Positions 22,345-33,200 of a stretch of DNA of 64,000 nt are shown here, one piece after another. The notes beneath the pieces were generated by a model. It was not told the DNA's origin and searched no databases. It saw nothing but the letters and a program-made list of their open reading frames with translations. The translations under genes were made by a program, and so were the position numbers. The DNA comes from Isoetes taiwanensis (taxonomy: Eukaryota; Streptophyta; Lycopodiopsida; Isoetales; Isoetaceae). How positions within the stretch are numbered: the stretch's first letter is position 1; each line of letters starts with the position of its first letter. The stretch is from assembly GCA_021234155.1 (NCBI GenBank), contig JAJEKV010000061.1, positions 4,597,153 to 4,661,152 of the forward strand, read 5' to 3'.

Positions 22345-23391
22345 GCTAGAGAATCGTGGCGACACACGATTCGTACCCGACTTAACCCCCCAAAATAGGA
22401 GCCAAGCCGACACTTGCAACTCCTGAGAGGCAGGGCGACACCATTGCCCCAGGAGGTGTCAGACCCATGCCCGGCCCACACAAAGTGACCGGCCATAGGC
22501 CTAGCCCGCTATGGGATCCCTAGTAGCCACGCTCAGCAGGGATCCTCCCTCCGTATTGCCTCTAGCCCCGTTGTGTAGCGCTGAGTCACATCATAGCCCC
22601 CATAGCCCGGTGGGCTCTTATGCACAGGCCGCATATAATAGGAACTAAGGGATCTAACTAGGAGCATACTACATAATGGCTACTAGGTCTCTACCCCCCT
22701 TCCCAATACAAGAGGAGCAAACATGATCAACCAACATCACATAGCATCATAACATGATAATCATCATAAGAACATCTTAACCTAATCATACATATCTAAC
22801 AATTAGGGTTCCTTGATTAGGGTTCAAGATGTTCAACAAGGGTTCTAGGATGGCTCTACTCTAGATACGAAATACTAACCCATCTGGAGTGCTAACTTCC
22901 AGATGAACTACTAAGAGCACTACTCTACATACCTGCTCCAAAAGCACTCCCTCCCAATCCTGGCGTCTCCATGGTCTTCGAAGTGTTCGAGGTAGCTCCC
23001 ACTCCTGCTGATGCGCTCACGCTCTGGGGGCTGCCATACTATGCTGTGCCACAGCAAACGATTCTCGAAACGGAGTTTCGAGTGCGAAGAAGGTTCCCAG
23101 ACTGTTGGAGCCAGAAAAGAGGCCTAGGGTTAGGGTTTAGGCCTTTATAGGTTAGGGTTCACATGTTATGCCACGTGGCTCCAATAGGGTAAGTCCGTGT
23201 GGCGGGTGCCCAATAGGTTAAGGCCACGTGGAAAATGGTCTTAACCTAAGGTTGGCTAAGTTATATGAATAACTTAGTTATGCCCCCCTAGTGCCATAAT
23301 CTATGGTATACAAGGCTATGAAGATAGACTTGTATAGTGACGGACCTGGAAATATACGTATTTATGGCATATATTTCTCTGGAATGTCACA
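22345..23391 (-). repeat. 5' LTR of the gypsy element (truncated)
   Basis: 1047 bp matching 17272-18321. The inner 593 bp (element-sense 3' part of the LTR) and the primer-binding site are missing, so a deletion removed the junction between LTR and gag. Confidence 0.92.
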
Positions 23392-23762
23392 CAGGGGTTC
23401 CAATCACTGCCAAGGCTGATATGTTCAGCTATGGCATGACATTACTTGAGATCTTATGCGGACGCAGAATTATCGAACTGGGTGAGGAGGATGCTGATAA
23501 GATATTCTTCCCATTGTGGGTTATCAATCAGATGAAGGCAGGCAATACTGAAGCTGTGATTGATCCAAGATTGCAGGGAAGTTTTGATAGGGTACAAGCA
23601 GCTATGTTGCTAAGATTGGCCATATGATGTACTCAGGATGAAGAGTCTGAAAGACCTAGCATGGGAAGAGTACTGCAAATGCTTGAACGGAGTGTACAGG
23701 TGGGGGAGCCTCCTGTCCCTAAATCTTATCTCATGCTTGAATCTTATCCATCCATTCTATGA
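23392..23762 (+). pseudogene. receptor-like kinase remnant, part 2 (C-lobe to stop)
   Basis: It opens with the second CAGGG and reads GVPITAKADMFSYGMTLLEI, LCGRRIIELGEEDADK, FFPLWVINQMKAGNTEAVID, then LLRLAI followed by TGA where the family has Trp. Past that stop the frame stays open (CTQDEESERPSMGRVLQMLE) to a natural-looking end, SYPSIL and TGA at 23760-23762. The match to plant S-domain/SD2-like receptor kinases is strong. With the N-lobe missing, a nonsense codon inside and the gypsy insertion, it is a pseudogene. Confidence 0.9.
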
Positions 23763-24180
23763 TCATATTAGGAAAAATGACTAAAATCCAGTTGCGATGC
23801 CTTCAAGTGAGTAGCATCTAATCCAATTAGAGCACAACGATGTGAGAAAACCCTTCATTGCTGGCAGCATAAGAAATAAACATCCATAGAAAAGAAGTGT
23901 TTATCTAGAGTTTGATGAACAACTGTAATACTCAATGGATTAGTTTATTGAATTTGCAGACCTTAGATTATCTGATTACCATGTCCTCCATAGCTTGTTG
24001 CATGGCAGTCTATGCTTTTTTGTAACTAATCCTTGGCAGCCATCCAAACTGCTTAAATTGGTCATATACATGCTAATTTCAATTTATTTGAGAAAATCAA
24101 GAAAGCAAAAGAAATAGCTAGTGAAATGCACAAATATGTGCACATAATCTAGAACCTAGTTTGTTATAGGAATTAGAATC
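23763..24180. other. spacer after the kinase remnant
   Basis: AT-rich; may include the old 3' UTR. Nothing else recognised. Confidence 0.4.
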
Positions 24181-24181
24181 A

Positions 24182-24455
24182 TGTTTGCATGCAGTATGGG
24201 CACAATTTTTTCTGGAAACTTTTTCAAAATTGAAAACTAATCTTATTGCTCTTATTTGCATGCAATATGGAAAGCACAGATGCTAATCTTTGTGCGCTTA
24301 AAACTTTTTCAAGACTTATTTGCATGCAATAAGAAGAGCACAGATCACTATCTTTTTCTCCTTGAAACTCTTCCTAGAAACATAAAACATAAAGTAATTT
24401 AATTGCTCTTATTTGCATGCAGTATCAAGAGCAAAGATCATAAGTTTTTTTTCTG
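24182..24455. repeat. degenerate tandem repeat, TTTGCATGCA anchor
   Basis: TTTGCATGCA(A/G)TA(T/A) followed by an AGCACAGAT-like word occurs near 24184, 24255, 24318 and 24412, with C-TTGAAACT-TT-like words between. Four diverged units of roughly 60-100 bp. Confidence 0.65.
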
Positions 24456-25090
24456 ATTGAAACCGCTTTCAACAACGAGCACAAAAGAAGGAGCAGATGC
24501 TAAAAATTTATTTCAGAATTGCACGCCTGGCAAAAGAAAGTTTGATTCACCTTACCCTATTTTCAAATCTGGGCAACGCGGTGCATTATTCCTGCTAAAC
24601 AATGTTCTAGCGCCACCAGAAAATCATCCTTTGTCTTGCAAGAACAACTTATTGTCTTAACGTCTTCAATACTCTAAAGCACAATGTCGTTTTGATCAAG
24701 GGCATTTTTTAGTGTAAATACAAACGACTGAAACTGTAAGAGCATTTTCCTTCGTAATGTATTCGTAGTTGCTCCTAGAATACTCTGAGTTAGGCCTATA
24801 TTAGCAACCAGATAACAATTTCTTTGACACCATAGGTTATCACTTGGTGGTTGTTGGTCTGACATGGCAAGTTGGATGCAACATAGGATGGTCTCAAATG
24901 GCACTTGGTGCTGCCATATAGGTCCTAGGGATGGCACATGGCACTTGTTGGTGTCATATATGACATGATGGTGTCACGAGTACACAACACTTGATGATGC
25001 CACACTTGGTGATGCCTCTTTGTGTCAATGGTTGGGTGTTAAGTTGCTAGGATGAGGATGCTGTTCCTTTTCTATAAAGTTCCTGGTGAA
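24456..25090. other. spacer with TGGTG-rich patch
   Basis: 24835-25015 is rich in short words such as CTTGGTG, TGGTGTCA and GGCAC, a decayed simple repeat. No gene recognised. Confidence 0.45.
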
Positions 25091-25095
25091 AACCA

Positions 25096-25200
25096 TGAAT
25101 ATGTGGAGGCATGGTTGACACACCAACAATGTCTAGTAAACGTACATCCTTGTGGAGGTATGGTTGACGCACAAAGAATGTCTAGTAAATGGACAACCTT
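25096..25200. repeat. 55-bp tandem duplication
   Basis: TGTGGAGG(C/T)ATGGTTGAC(A/G)CAC followed by AATGTCTAGTAAA and CCTTG appears twice in direct succession. Confidence 0.8.
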
Positions 25201-25404
25201 GTAATATGGAGATAAGTTACCTTCAGTTTTGGGACATAATCTTTTTGGGTTGCAAGAATCGAGACCCCAATTCGCAAAAGATATCACCCATCCGGTAGAT
25301 AATCTCTCTCCGTATCCGAGTATGCATGGCTAATTCTTGTCTCTGACTGACGGAATATGAAAGAAAATCCTTTAATATTGGCGATAGTTTACTTCTGCAG
25401 CTAG

Positions 25405-26030
25405 TTGCCCTGGATACGGCCTACATCATATAGGGCAGTTTGTACAAGTTAAGATTGGAGATGGTAATGTGATCAAGATACCAGTCTCTAGCCCTCCATT
25501 TCCTAACAAAGTGAATGATATTGTCATTTATAAGGCTCAAGGAGATGTTCTTGCTGACACAACAAAAATTTCAATCTACTCACTATCTAGAGCTCCTCTT
25601 GATCTTCATGTGTTACAGGAAGACCCTTATGAAATTTTCAATTTGAAAAAAGGTCATGAATGTCATTATGTTGGACTTACCAGTTTCTTTTTCTGGTCAT
25701 AACCAATGTGTTTGACATCTATTGTGCTTCATGTAGGGGACCAGGTTTATCATGGACCATTTAATTTATCTGGAATAGATTTGAGGTCTATTATGGTTGT
25801 GAATTAACAACTCTTCTCTTCTTTGCCATTGGAGGAGGAATCTCTACTGCAATGGAAGAGAAGAGACACGTTCAAGACGGGTCACCAAACAATATTTTGC
25901 AGGTGCATAAAGCTTTGCAGAAGGAAAGTGGGAAGAATGAAATTGTGGTTGATGATGATCATCCCAACTGTAAGAAAAATGAGAGAATTGCTAAAGATGA
26001 TGATGTTGAGAAAGATGTGATCAAATGATC
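25405..26030 (+). other. coding-like segments, possible exons, unidentified
   Basis: After TTCTGCAG (possible acceptor near 25400) a frame stays open for about 95 codons: PGYGLHHIGQFVQVKIGDGN, IKIPVSSPPFPNK, VNDIVIYKAQGDVLADTTKI, down to a TAA near 25700. Further on, about 25850-26028 reads MEEKRHVQDGSPNNILQVHK, an acidic patch EIVVDDDHPNCKK and DDDVEKDVIK then TGA. The composition looks like real protein, but I recognise neither segment and cannot prove that they belong together. The usual plant ATG is absent from the first part, so if real it is an internal exon. Confidence 0.3.
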
Positions 26031-27920
26031 TCTGCAGAAGGCAACTTGGACAAGATTTCTATCAAATGGAAAGGATGAAGTCCTCAGAAATACCCAAAAC
26101 TGCAACAGTATGCCATGTAGATAAAAAGGATGAAGTTGTTGGAAATACACAATATGGCATAAATTCTATGCGTATCACCATCATAATCACACCCTCTTCC
26201 AAACCACGTTGTAATTTTCTTGCAACTGAGAATAATTGCAATAGATATTTCTGGAGATAATAAAATCCATATACTTGAAATATGCTGCTCTCTAAAAACT
26301 TATGCTGGTCTTTTTTCTGGCACACTTTTAATAGGCAAGTCAACGACTGAAAGATATTTTTATTTGAAGGTCTGGGATGAATGAAATGGAAAATATTTTT
26401 GTTATTAAATGTCTGAAAGTCTAATAAACATTTTTTTTTCTTTTTTTGGGTCCATGTGGATTTGTGGCATATTCTAGGTATATGCTAGTAGATGCCCAGA
26501 ATATGCCAATAATCGCTCCAAACCTATTATCAGTTGTAAATTGTCGGTGGCCCCTATTGTTGGGTAGCCACTCTGGAAATCGGCTAATTGGTGCTTAATC
26601 CTCGCTTTAGATTTTGGGTATGTGATTTAGTGGATAAAGAGTGAAATAATACCCCAGATTTACTTGGGCTTGAAGATGAGAATGCAGACAGATTTGGAAT
26701 TCGATAGAATGTCGTAAGAACAAAAGGGAAGAGTTTGTTTCAAAGCCAAGTTTAAAAGATTTTGAATTCCAGAACAAAAGTAGAGAATGAAGACGATCCC
26801 ATTGTTTTGACCTATTTTTGATATGCTAAAGTTTAGGGTTGAGACATGTGGAGATGGTAAAGTTATATGCAGGTTGCTGCGCTTGCCACAGTACATGAGC
26901 CTTTGATCCTGCTCATCTTGTAAGGAATGCATTCGAAGCTATTTGAGTGATGAGGAGTTTGTTGTGACAAATAATGTAGTGAATGAGATCCTCCATCGGT
27001 AAGTTCTTTGTTATTGTATCGGTGCTTTTCTATAATGCCTAAATTCCATTCCTTTTATATACTCTGGCATGAATTATGAATATGTGAAGAAATGTGCTTA
27101 TGGCTTCTCCATGAACAAAATCGCATGAAATACATTGTCAATGTTATTGATAATCTGCTGGAAGATTGCAATGCAAGATAGTCTTTGGTCTTTGTTGTGA
27201 CCAGGTGTAACAGCAGAAAGTCTCTTACGCTGTTGTACTATTTATAATTGATTTCAATCTTCTTACGCACTTGAACGAACCACACTCTTGACAGGACAAC
27301 AATTATCTTGCTTATTAGAAAAAGGCTATTTTAGACTTTTAACAATGGACATAAGTGTTTGCAAACATGATAATATCTAGTAAGACACGTGACATACCCT
27401 TCTCCCAAATAATATACATGATAAGACGCCAGTCAATCTTCTATACCTAGGACAACTATGTACAATCTTTATGCCCATTTAGTTGCTCGACGATGCCAGG
27501 AGTCCATGTTTTGGTGACTGATGCAAGATATACTTTATTTTTGAATATCTGGAAATCAGAACTGCAGGTACAAGGTACAATTTAAATTTTCTAGTGTTAT
27601 TCATGATGGGTAATTAACACCGTGCAATCTTAGTGTAAGTTTTTGTGTTACTACATGATAAAGTAATACATTTCAACCATCTCAACAAATAGCAACTTTA
27701 TTAATAAAGACAAACACTGTTGCTCTTGGGTTCGTTCACTATCTCAGTCTTGTCATATAAGTTCGAGTCCAAATAGACAACGAGCATCTTCTTGGGCTAA
27801 AAAACCGACAACCTGCATTCATTTACATGGCTCCACACACAAAATAAACAGACCCAACACAAAATGACAAAATGACAGAAAGAGAACCCATCAAAACATA
27901 CTCTCGGACCACCAGAGCGC
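26031..27920. other. long spacer
   Basis: No recognisable gene, only short frames on both strands without family features. Confidence 0.45.
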
Positions 27921-28165
27921 AACCCTTTGTGCTTTGTGCGCAGCACCTTGTTTTTTCCGTTCTCCACCAGTTGGGACATCTTTGTTCAAAAAACTCCTTG
28001 GCAAACACCGATGTTTTGCTCTGAGAGCCGTCCATTGTCTTTTTCTAAGCCCATGGCTTCGGATGAAAAAGCCCGCGTTCAACTTATTGCAGTGTTAAGC
28101 TTAAATTCCTTAGGATTGGAGAATGGTTGGTTTAGCATAATGGATGAACTAGTGTTCTATAGTGA

Positions 28166-30097
28166 ATGATGATACCCCCAAGAATCTTAACAGGTGCTGA
28201 TGTTTCCAGTAACATCTCACAAAAAGCTTATGCTATTATGTTGAAAGAATGCGCCTCAGTGTCTGCCTTGCCAGAAGGCAAGCGCATCCATGCTCATATA
28301 ATGCAAAATGGGTCTAAATTAGAAGCATTATTGGGAAATTATCTTGTAGAAATGTATCATAAATGTGGTGCATCTGTCAAGAACATACATGATATTTTTG
28401 CCAGGACACTTAATGCGAGCGAAATATCTTGGAACAGGCTTATAGCAGCGTATGGACAGGATGGTCAGCTTAACGAGGTTATGAAGTTTCTGCAAGTAAG
28501 TGGCTTCAAAATAAACAAAGTAACTTTCATTGCTATTCTTAGCAGCTTTTTAGATTCATCATCTCTAGCAATTTGCAAAGTAGTCCATGCTCACATTTTG
28601 ATACGGGATCTTCACTTGGACCTTGTTGTAGGTAGTGCCCTCATTAACTTGTACCGCAAATGTAAGAATTTGGTAGATGCCCAGAAAGTATTCAATAGCA
28701 TGTGTCACCTTGATATCGTGCTATATACTGCAATGATAGCAGCACATGAAGATCATGGAGACGTCAAGGAAGTCATGCAGCTCTTTCATCGCATGTTATC
28801 AGATGGAATACAAGGCAATTTTGTTACTTTCATTACTATCCTTAATGCATTCACAAGTCCAACACACTTACCTTTGGGAAAGCTAATCCATTCTCATATT
28901 ATCAATGAAAGGTTGCAAAATGATATTATGGTGGGGACTGCTCTTATTGACATGTATGGCAAGCTTGGTGTTGTAAACATTAGCTGCCAAGTGTTTGACT
29001 GTCTACCTATGAGGAACATTGTAGCATGGAATACTATCATTTACACATACTCACAGAGTCCAGATAAGGAGGGTGCTATCTTATTGTTTTGGCAAATGCA
29101 ACGAGACATGAACCATGATGATATCTCATTTGTGAATGTACTCAATGCATGCACAAGCGCACTAGTACTGCCTGAAGGTAGGCTCATACATGCCCACATT
29201 ATATGTAGCAGATGTATACTTAGTATTTATGTAAGTACAGCACTAGTCAATATGTATGGCCAATGTGGCTCCATGGAGAATGCACATAATATATTTAAGA
29301 ACATGCCTGATCAAAACAAAATTTCATGGACTGCAATGATTTCAGCATGTTGTAAAGAGGGGGATACTAAAGGGGCCCTCCAATTGTTTTATGACATGCA
29401 AACAGATGGTTTCACCACAGATGCAGTGGCCTTCATTGGCATTCTTGATGCTTCTGCTAGTCTAGGAATGCTGCAAATAGGTAAGCTGATTCACTGCTCC
29501 GTTATAAAATATGGTTTCGATTCCCAAGTTATTATTGGAAACTCTCTCATCAATATGTATGGTAGATATGGAAAAATGGAAGCCTTGCACGTGGCCTTTC
29601 AAAGATTAGATAAACCAGATATTGTCTCATGGAATGCAGTAATTCTAGCACATTTGCAGAATGATAGTATACAACACTCTATGAAGCTTTTATCTGAAAT
29701 GAAAGCTGCTGGGACTAGGCCAGATGCCATCACTTTTATAACAATAATTTCATCTTGCAGCCACACAGGTTTAATTACTGTCGCTTCTCATTTTTTTCTT
29801 TCCATAAGCAGAGACCACCATATGACCCCAACTGGCGAGCATTACAGTTGCATGATCGACCTTATTGGGAGAGTAGGATGGCTTGATGTTGCTGAGGATT
29901 TTATTGACTGTATGACATTTGAACCAGATCTCATCATGTGGATTACATTGCTTAGTGCTTGTAGAACGTATGAAGATATGCACAGGGGTGCACATGTCAT
30001 ACAATATGTTCAGAAGCTGGATTGTCGAAATTCTTCAGCGTACATTACCATGTCGAATATCTATGCGGGAGATTGGAAGCTGGAATGCGGAATATAA
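28166..30097 (+). CDS. PLS-type PPR protein, truncated in the E motif
   Basis: 643 residues in one exon. PPR proteins of this class bind organellar RNA one base per motif and usually direct C-to-U editing in chloroplasts or mitochondria. Roughly sixteen motifs of alternating P, L and S type are visible, with marker segments such as EGKRIHAHIMQNG, VGSALINLYRKC, VGTALIDMYGKLG, VSTALVNMYGQCGSMENAHN and DIVSWNAVILAH. The C-terminus enters the E motif (EHYSCMIDLIGRVGWLDVAE, then LLSACRTYEDMHRG and SAYITMSNIYA) and then ends abruptly. A different frame stays open just past it (MRNINKALVEDGTNEMEKN), which points to a frameshift near 30070. No E+ or DYW domain follows. The ATG at 28166 comes right after an in-frame stop, and the N-terminus shows no clear targeting peptide. 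It may be a pseudogene or may work with a separate DYW protein. Confidence 0.88.
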   Translation: MMIPPRILTGADVSSNISQKAYAIMLKECASVSALPEGKRIHAHIMQNGSKLEALLGNYLVEMYHKCGASVKNIHDIFARTLNASEISWNRLIAAYGQDGQLNEVMKFLQVSGFKINKVTFIAILSSFLDSSSLAICKVVHAHILIRDLHLDLVVGSALINLYRKCKNLVDAQKVFNSMCHLDIVLYTAMIAAHEDHGDVKEVMQLFHRMLSDGIQGNFVTFITILNAFTSPTHLPLGKLIHSHIINERLQNDIMVGTALIDMYGKLGVVNISCQVFDCLPMRNIVAWNTIIYTYSQSPDKEGAILLFWQMQRDMNHDDISFVNVLNACTSALVLPEGRLIHAHIICSRCILSIYVSTALVNMYGQCGSMENAHNIFKNMPDQNKISWTAMISACCKEGDTKGALQLFYDMQTDGFTTDAVAFIGILDASASLGMLQIGKLIHCSVIKYGFDSQVIIGNSLINMYGRYGKMEALHVAFQRLDKPDIVSWNAVILAHLQNDSIQHSMKLLSEMKAAGTRPDAITFITIISSCSHTGLITVASHFFLSISRDHHMTPTGEHYSCMIDLIGRVGWLDVAEDFIDCMTFEPDLIMWITLLSACRTYEDMHRGAHVIQYVQKLDCRNSSAYITMSNIYAGDWKLECGI

Positions 30098-30100
30098 ATA

Positions 30101-30880
30101 AAGCTCTAGTAGAAGATGGCACAAATGAAATGGAGAAAAACTAACAAAACAGCACCGCGTTCCCAAAGTATGAACTGGTTTTTATAGTTAAATAAGCCAA
30201 AGGAGGACCTATGGCTGCTAAATGATTAGATCTTTGCCATCCACACGTGACAGCTACAGCCATGCCCTCACGTCAGTTATTATAGTCGATGCACCTCGAT
30301 TTGTAATTTGGTATGGCTTATACATGAAATTGGGAAGTCTTTAGTTATGAGGACATTCCTTGGTAAAAACAGTTTTGTAATTAAGGGATGTTAATCAGTT
30401 AACGGCTTATTTGTATATAGCTAGGTGAGCATTGATCTGTGGAAAAGAAAGCCACTGTCCTGCAAGGCCGTCCTGAAGATGCCTTGTAAAGAGGCTCTGC
30501 TTTGTGCTTCAGTCTGGCAAAGACGCTAAGATTAAGCAAAGGAAGCAAGTTTAGTCCTGTCCATACATGTAGGATGAAGGCATTGTTGGATCCTATGACT
30601 ACATTCAACGAGAAAAACTTTTGCTGGTTTTCATTCTTTGAGGCAATGGCAGAATGAACATTGCACATTTTAGAAATTCAAATGTTATGCAAGCTTCCTT
30701 GAGAGATATGTGGTCTGTTCTTTGTTACTCTGTGCTTGTAGCAGGGGAGATTTTGAGCGTCCTGATGAAATTATTTTAAACTCTGATTTGGAAGTAACAT
30801 TAAATAGAAAGCCCTCATTTGAGAAAAATATGCAGATGAATTGCATCTTGGAGCCCGGTAGCAAATTTGGGGTTTTACTG
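30101..30880. other. 3' flank of the PLS PPR gene
   Basis: It starts with the short out-of-frame extension of the PPR frame. No other gene is recognised. Confidence 0.45.
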
Positions 30881-31420
30881 CAGTCGCTAACATCTAAAAT
30901 AATAATTGTTGTCTGATTTTTATGGGAACTCGTGTGAGCAAAGAGGCTCTATGATTGGTGGCAACTCAATGACATCCAGCCTTTGAAAGGTACCTTCAAA
31001 CTATCCTGAAAGTATAAAACAAACATTCATGAACACTGATATGATTACAGCAGTGTTGATAACTGGAAAGTGTGCGAATTTTCTAGTGATTATTTGTTAT
31101 ATTTTGTTAAACAGGACACAAAGAATTAAGGAACGCCTTATTATATGCCTGAAGTCAAACTGCATTGACAGAACCAGGTATAAACGTGAAAATCAGATCC
31201 TTTATTTGTAGAAGCTGACCTGTTCTGACTGCAGGTTTTCCGTTCTCTGTCTGAATCCATAGGGGACTGATAACTAGAATTCAAAATCTTCCTTGACTGA
31301 TTAGATCACTAAAAAATAGAGGCCTGCTTATTTTCACGCCCAACCATTTTTCTTCTAGGAAGCGATGGAAGATCAATCAATGGGTTTCTCGAAAATGATT
31401 TGTTCATATTTGGATTCATG
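30881..31420 (+). repeat. duplicated block, copy 1
   Basis: Colinear with 39690-40310. Shared words in order include ATGGGAACTC, CAACTCAA, CATCCAGCC, AACATTCATGAA, ACAGCAGTG and TGATAACTG, AAACAGGA, GAAGTCAAAC, ATAAACGT, AACCATTTTTC and AGAAGATCAATCAA (or close forms), with comparable spacing. It lies about 0.8 kb 3' of a PPR stop codon, as does its partner. It shows no long open frame. Confidence 0.75.
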
Positions 31421-31429
31421 CATGGGCTA

Positions 31430-31513
31430 GATAACGTCCTCTCCCGAGGCGTTATGGGTACATGGCCGCGAGGCCATTTTTTTGGCCCATAACGCCGAGG
31501 GGAGGACGTTATC
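31430..31513. repeat. 84-bp hairpin with 28-bp arms
   Basis: GATAACGTCCTCTCCCGAGG and GCGTTATGGG at the left pair with CCCATAACGCC and GAGGGGAGGACGTTATC at the right. The loop of 27 bases contains its own small palindrome (TGGCCGCGAGGCCA). It sits at the right edge of the duplicated block and is absent from the partner block, so it is probably an inserted mini-element. Confidence 0.8.
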
Positions 31514-32600
31514 GGCCTTAACATCTTTGGCCGAGGCATTTAGCAGAGTGACCGCCATAGCCAAGTTTGGCCCAGCTTGGGGAGCTCGCACCGTATTCCG
31601 GCATCAGGGCTTCACAGAATCAGCAGGTGGAAGATAGTTTCTTTAAAACTCACACACAGCAATAGGATTTAAGGATCAAAAACACCTGTTTGTGGTTTGA
31701 AAAAGAAAGTTTACATAGGCCGATACTCACATCAATGGATTTTAAATGGAACAAGGGAAAGCATCTGGCTGCATCCTTGTTTTTGAAATAGAGCCAGCTC
31801 TGTTTTTGAAATGGAGCATCTGTTGCATCAGATCTTTTGAATCAACTACTCCTTAACAAATCCCAGATAGCTCTGTTTTTGAAACAGAGCATCTGCTGCA
31901 GCAGGGGGGAGACAGATGCTATCAATAAGCACTAGATTGTCATTTTTGCCAAAGAAACCCAGCTATGGCGACAGATTTACAGTGCTGGTTGCATAAGAGT
32001 CTTATTACGGCGGATGCTTCGGTGGTTGCATACAACTGTAGAACTGGCGACAGACTTACAGCGCTGCCCGGCTATGGCGACGGATTTGTTGCCTGTCATT
32101 TTTGCTTGGCTATGGCGGAGGGCCCAAAAGAAAGAAAATGACCACGTTGCAGCAGAGGAAAATGTTATGGCCATAACATCTTTGTTATGGTCATAACCAA
32201 TTGGGCCACATAATGTTACTGGACATAACATCTAGATATCGACGGGTCGGATTCAATCCTACGGCTAAATGCAGAGGCCAAAGACGTTAAGGGTGGTTGC
32301 CAATCAATCCAAGGATGATGCCCCCGAAGCTACATTGCACATTTTGGCTATTTTGTAGCACATTTTTAAAAAATGTTGGCTAAAGTAAATAAAAAAATTT
32401 GAGAACTAGTTAATAAAAACACTTTTGATTACTTTGCACAACAATGGTTCCGTATTTTTTTTGTAAAACTAGATTCAATAAGTCATGGAACATATGAACT
32501 TGCTTATGATAATTAGGCCAGTTCACATTGTTTTCTTAATTGTCACTCATGTCTGTTACAAAACATCCTTCCCCCAATGATGATATCGTTCCGCCATCCA
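31514..32600. other. spacer with small hairpins
   Basis: GCTCTGTTTTTGAAA(C/T)(A/G)GAGC, itself a small palindrome, recurs near 31797 and 31868, with a partial copy near 31780. TGGCGACAGA-TTACAG-GCTG occurs twice near 31965 and 32045. GTTATGGCCATAAC at about 32164 is a perfect palindrome. No coding sequence is recognised. Confidence 0.5.
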
Positions 32601-32619
32601 CTAAGTGGTCCCTTCAGCT

Positions 32620-33200
32620 CTCACCTCCTAGTTGGAGACATATGTGGACTTGGGCTTGGGGTAAACTACTCCATCCTAAGGTGGCTGTGCTTTGATGGCA
32701 GATTCTTCACAGATGCCCTCATGTGAATGTGCTTGTCCACAGGTTTGATCCTCGAGTGTCAGCACTCTGCCTACTGTGCAAGCAAAGGGACGAGACCATT
32801 GAGCATTGTTTCTTTTTATATGATCATCTCCAGCCTGTTTGATCTTGGTTGTTTTCTCTTTTCATGTGACATTGACAAGTCACAAGTGCTTCTGGCTATT
32901 TATCCGGACACTTGGAATAAGTTGCGGAGCCAAGCATTTCATTTTTGCATCAAGATGGTTGTTGTGGTCCATCTGGAAGCGTAGAAGATTGTGTATCTTT
33001 CAGGGTTTGGATATTCTTCCTGCAGTTGTCCTCTAGGATGCACAAGCTAGAATCGCTAAGGCCTACCATTGCTCTTCGCTTGCTCATGCCAAGCGACAGT
33101 TGATATTTGAGTCATATTTGTGTGTATTGTCTTATGCATAGGTTGGTGGTTCTACTCAGTGGATCATGATTATCCTCTGGGATTTTATTCCCGCCTCTGC
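32620..33200 (+). mobile_element. LINE 3' end (RT zinc-binding domain), decayed
   Basis: The frame reads WTWAWGKLLHPKVAVL, a stop, WQILHRCPHVNV, then FDPRVSALCLLCKQRDETIE and HCFFLYDH. The Cys-x2-Cys ... His-x3-Cys layout after an aromatic stretch is the zinc-binding domain that ends plant L1-type LINE ORF2. The following WSIWKRRR matches the usual trailing helix. Stops interrupt it, and no RT or endonuclease remains upstream. Confidence 0.78.

Larger units (their letters stand above)
16679..23391 (-). mobile_element. Ty3/gypsy LTR retrotransposon, minus orientation
   Basis: The element begins TGTGACGCTCCC and ends GGAATGTCACA (TG...CA with TGTGAC/GTCACA termini) and is flanked by CAGGG on both sides. 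Internal order on the minus strand is gag remnant, protease, RT, a piece that jumps into RNase H, integrase, chromodomain-like tail, untranslated repeats, polypurine tract, 3' LTR. This is the Ty3/gypsy order. The 3' LTR (left) is full length, 1643 bp; the 5' LTR (right) has lost about 593 bp at its inner end, together with any primer-binding site. Over the shared 1.05 kb the two LTRs differ at roughly two dozen sites by eye, mostly transitions. Coding regions carry stops and frameshifts and the integrase has lost a catalytic residue, so it is not autonomous. Confidence 0.95.
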
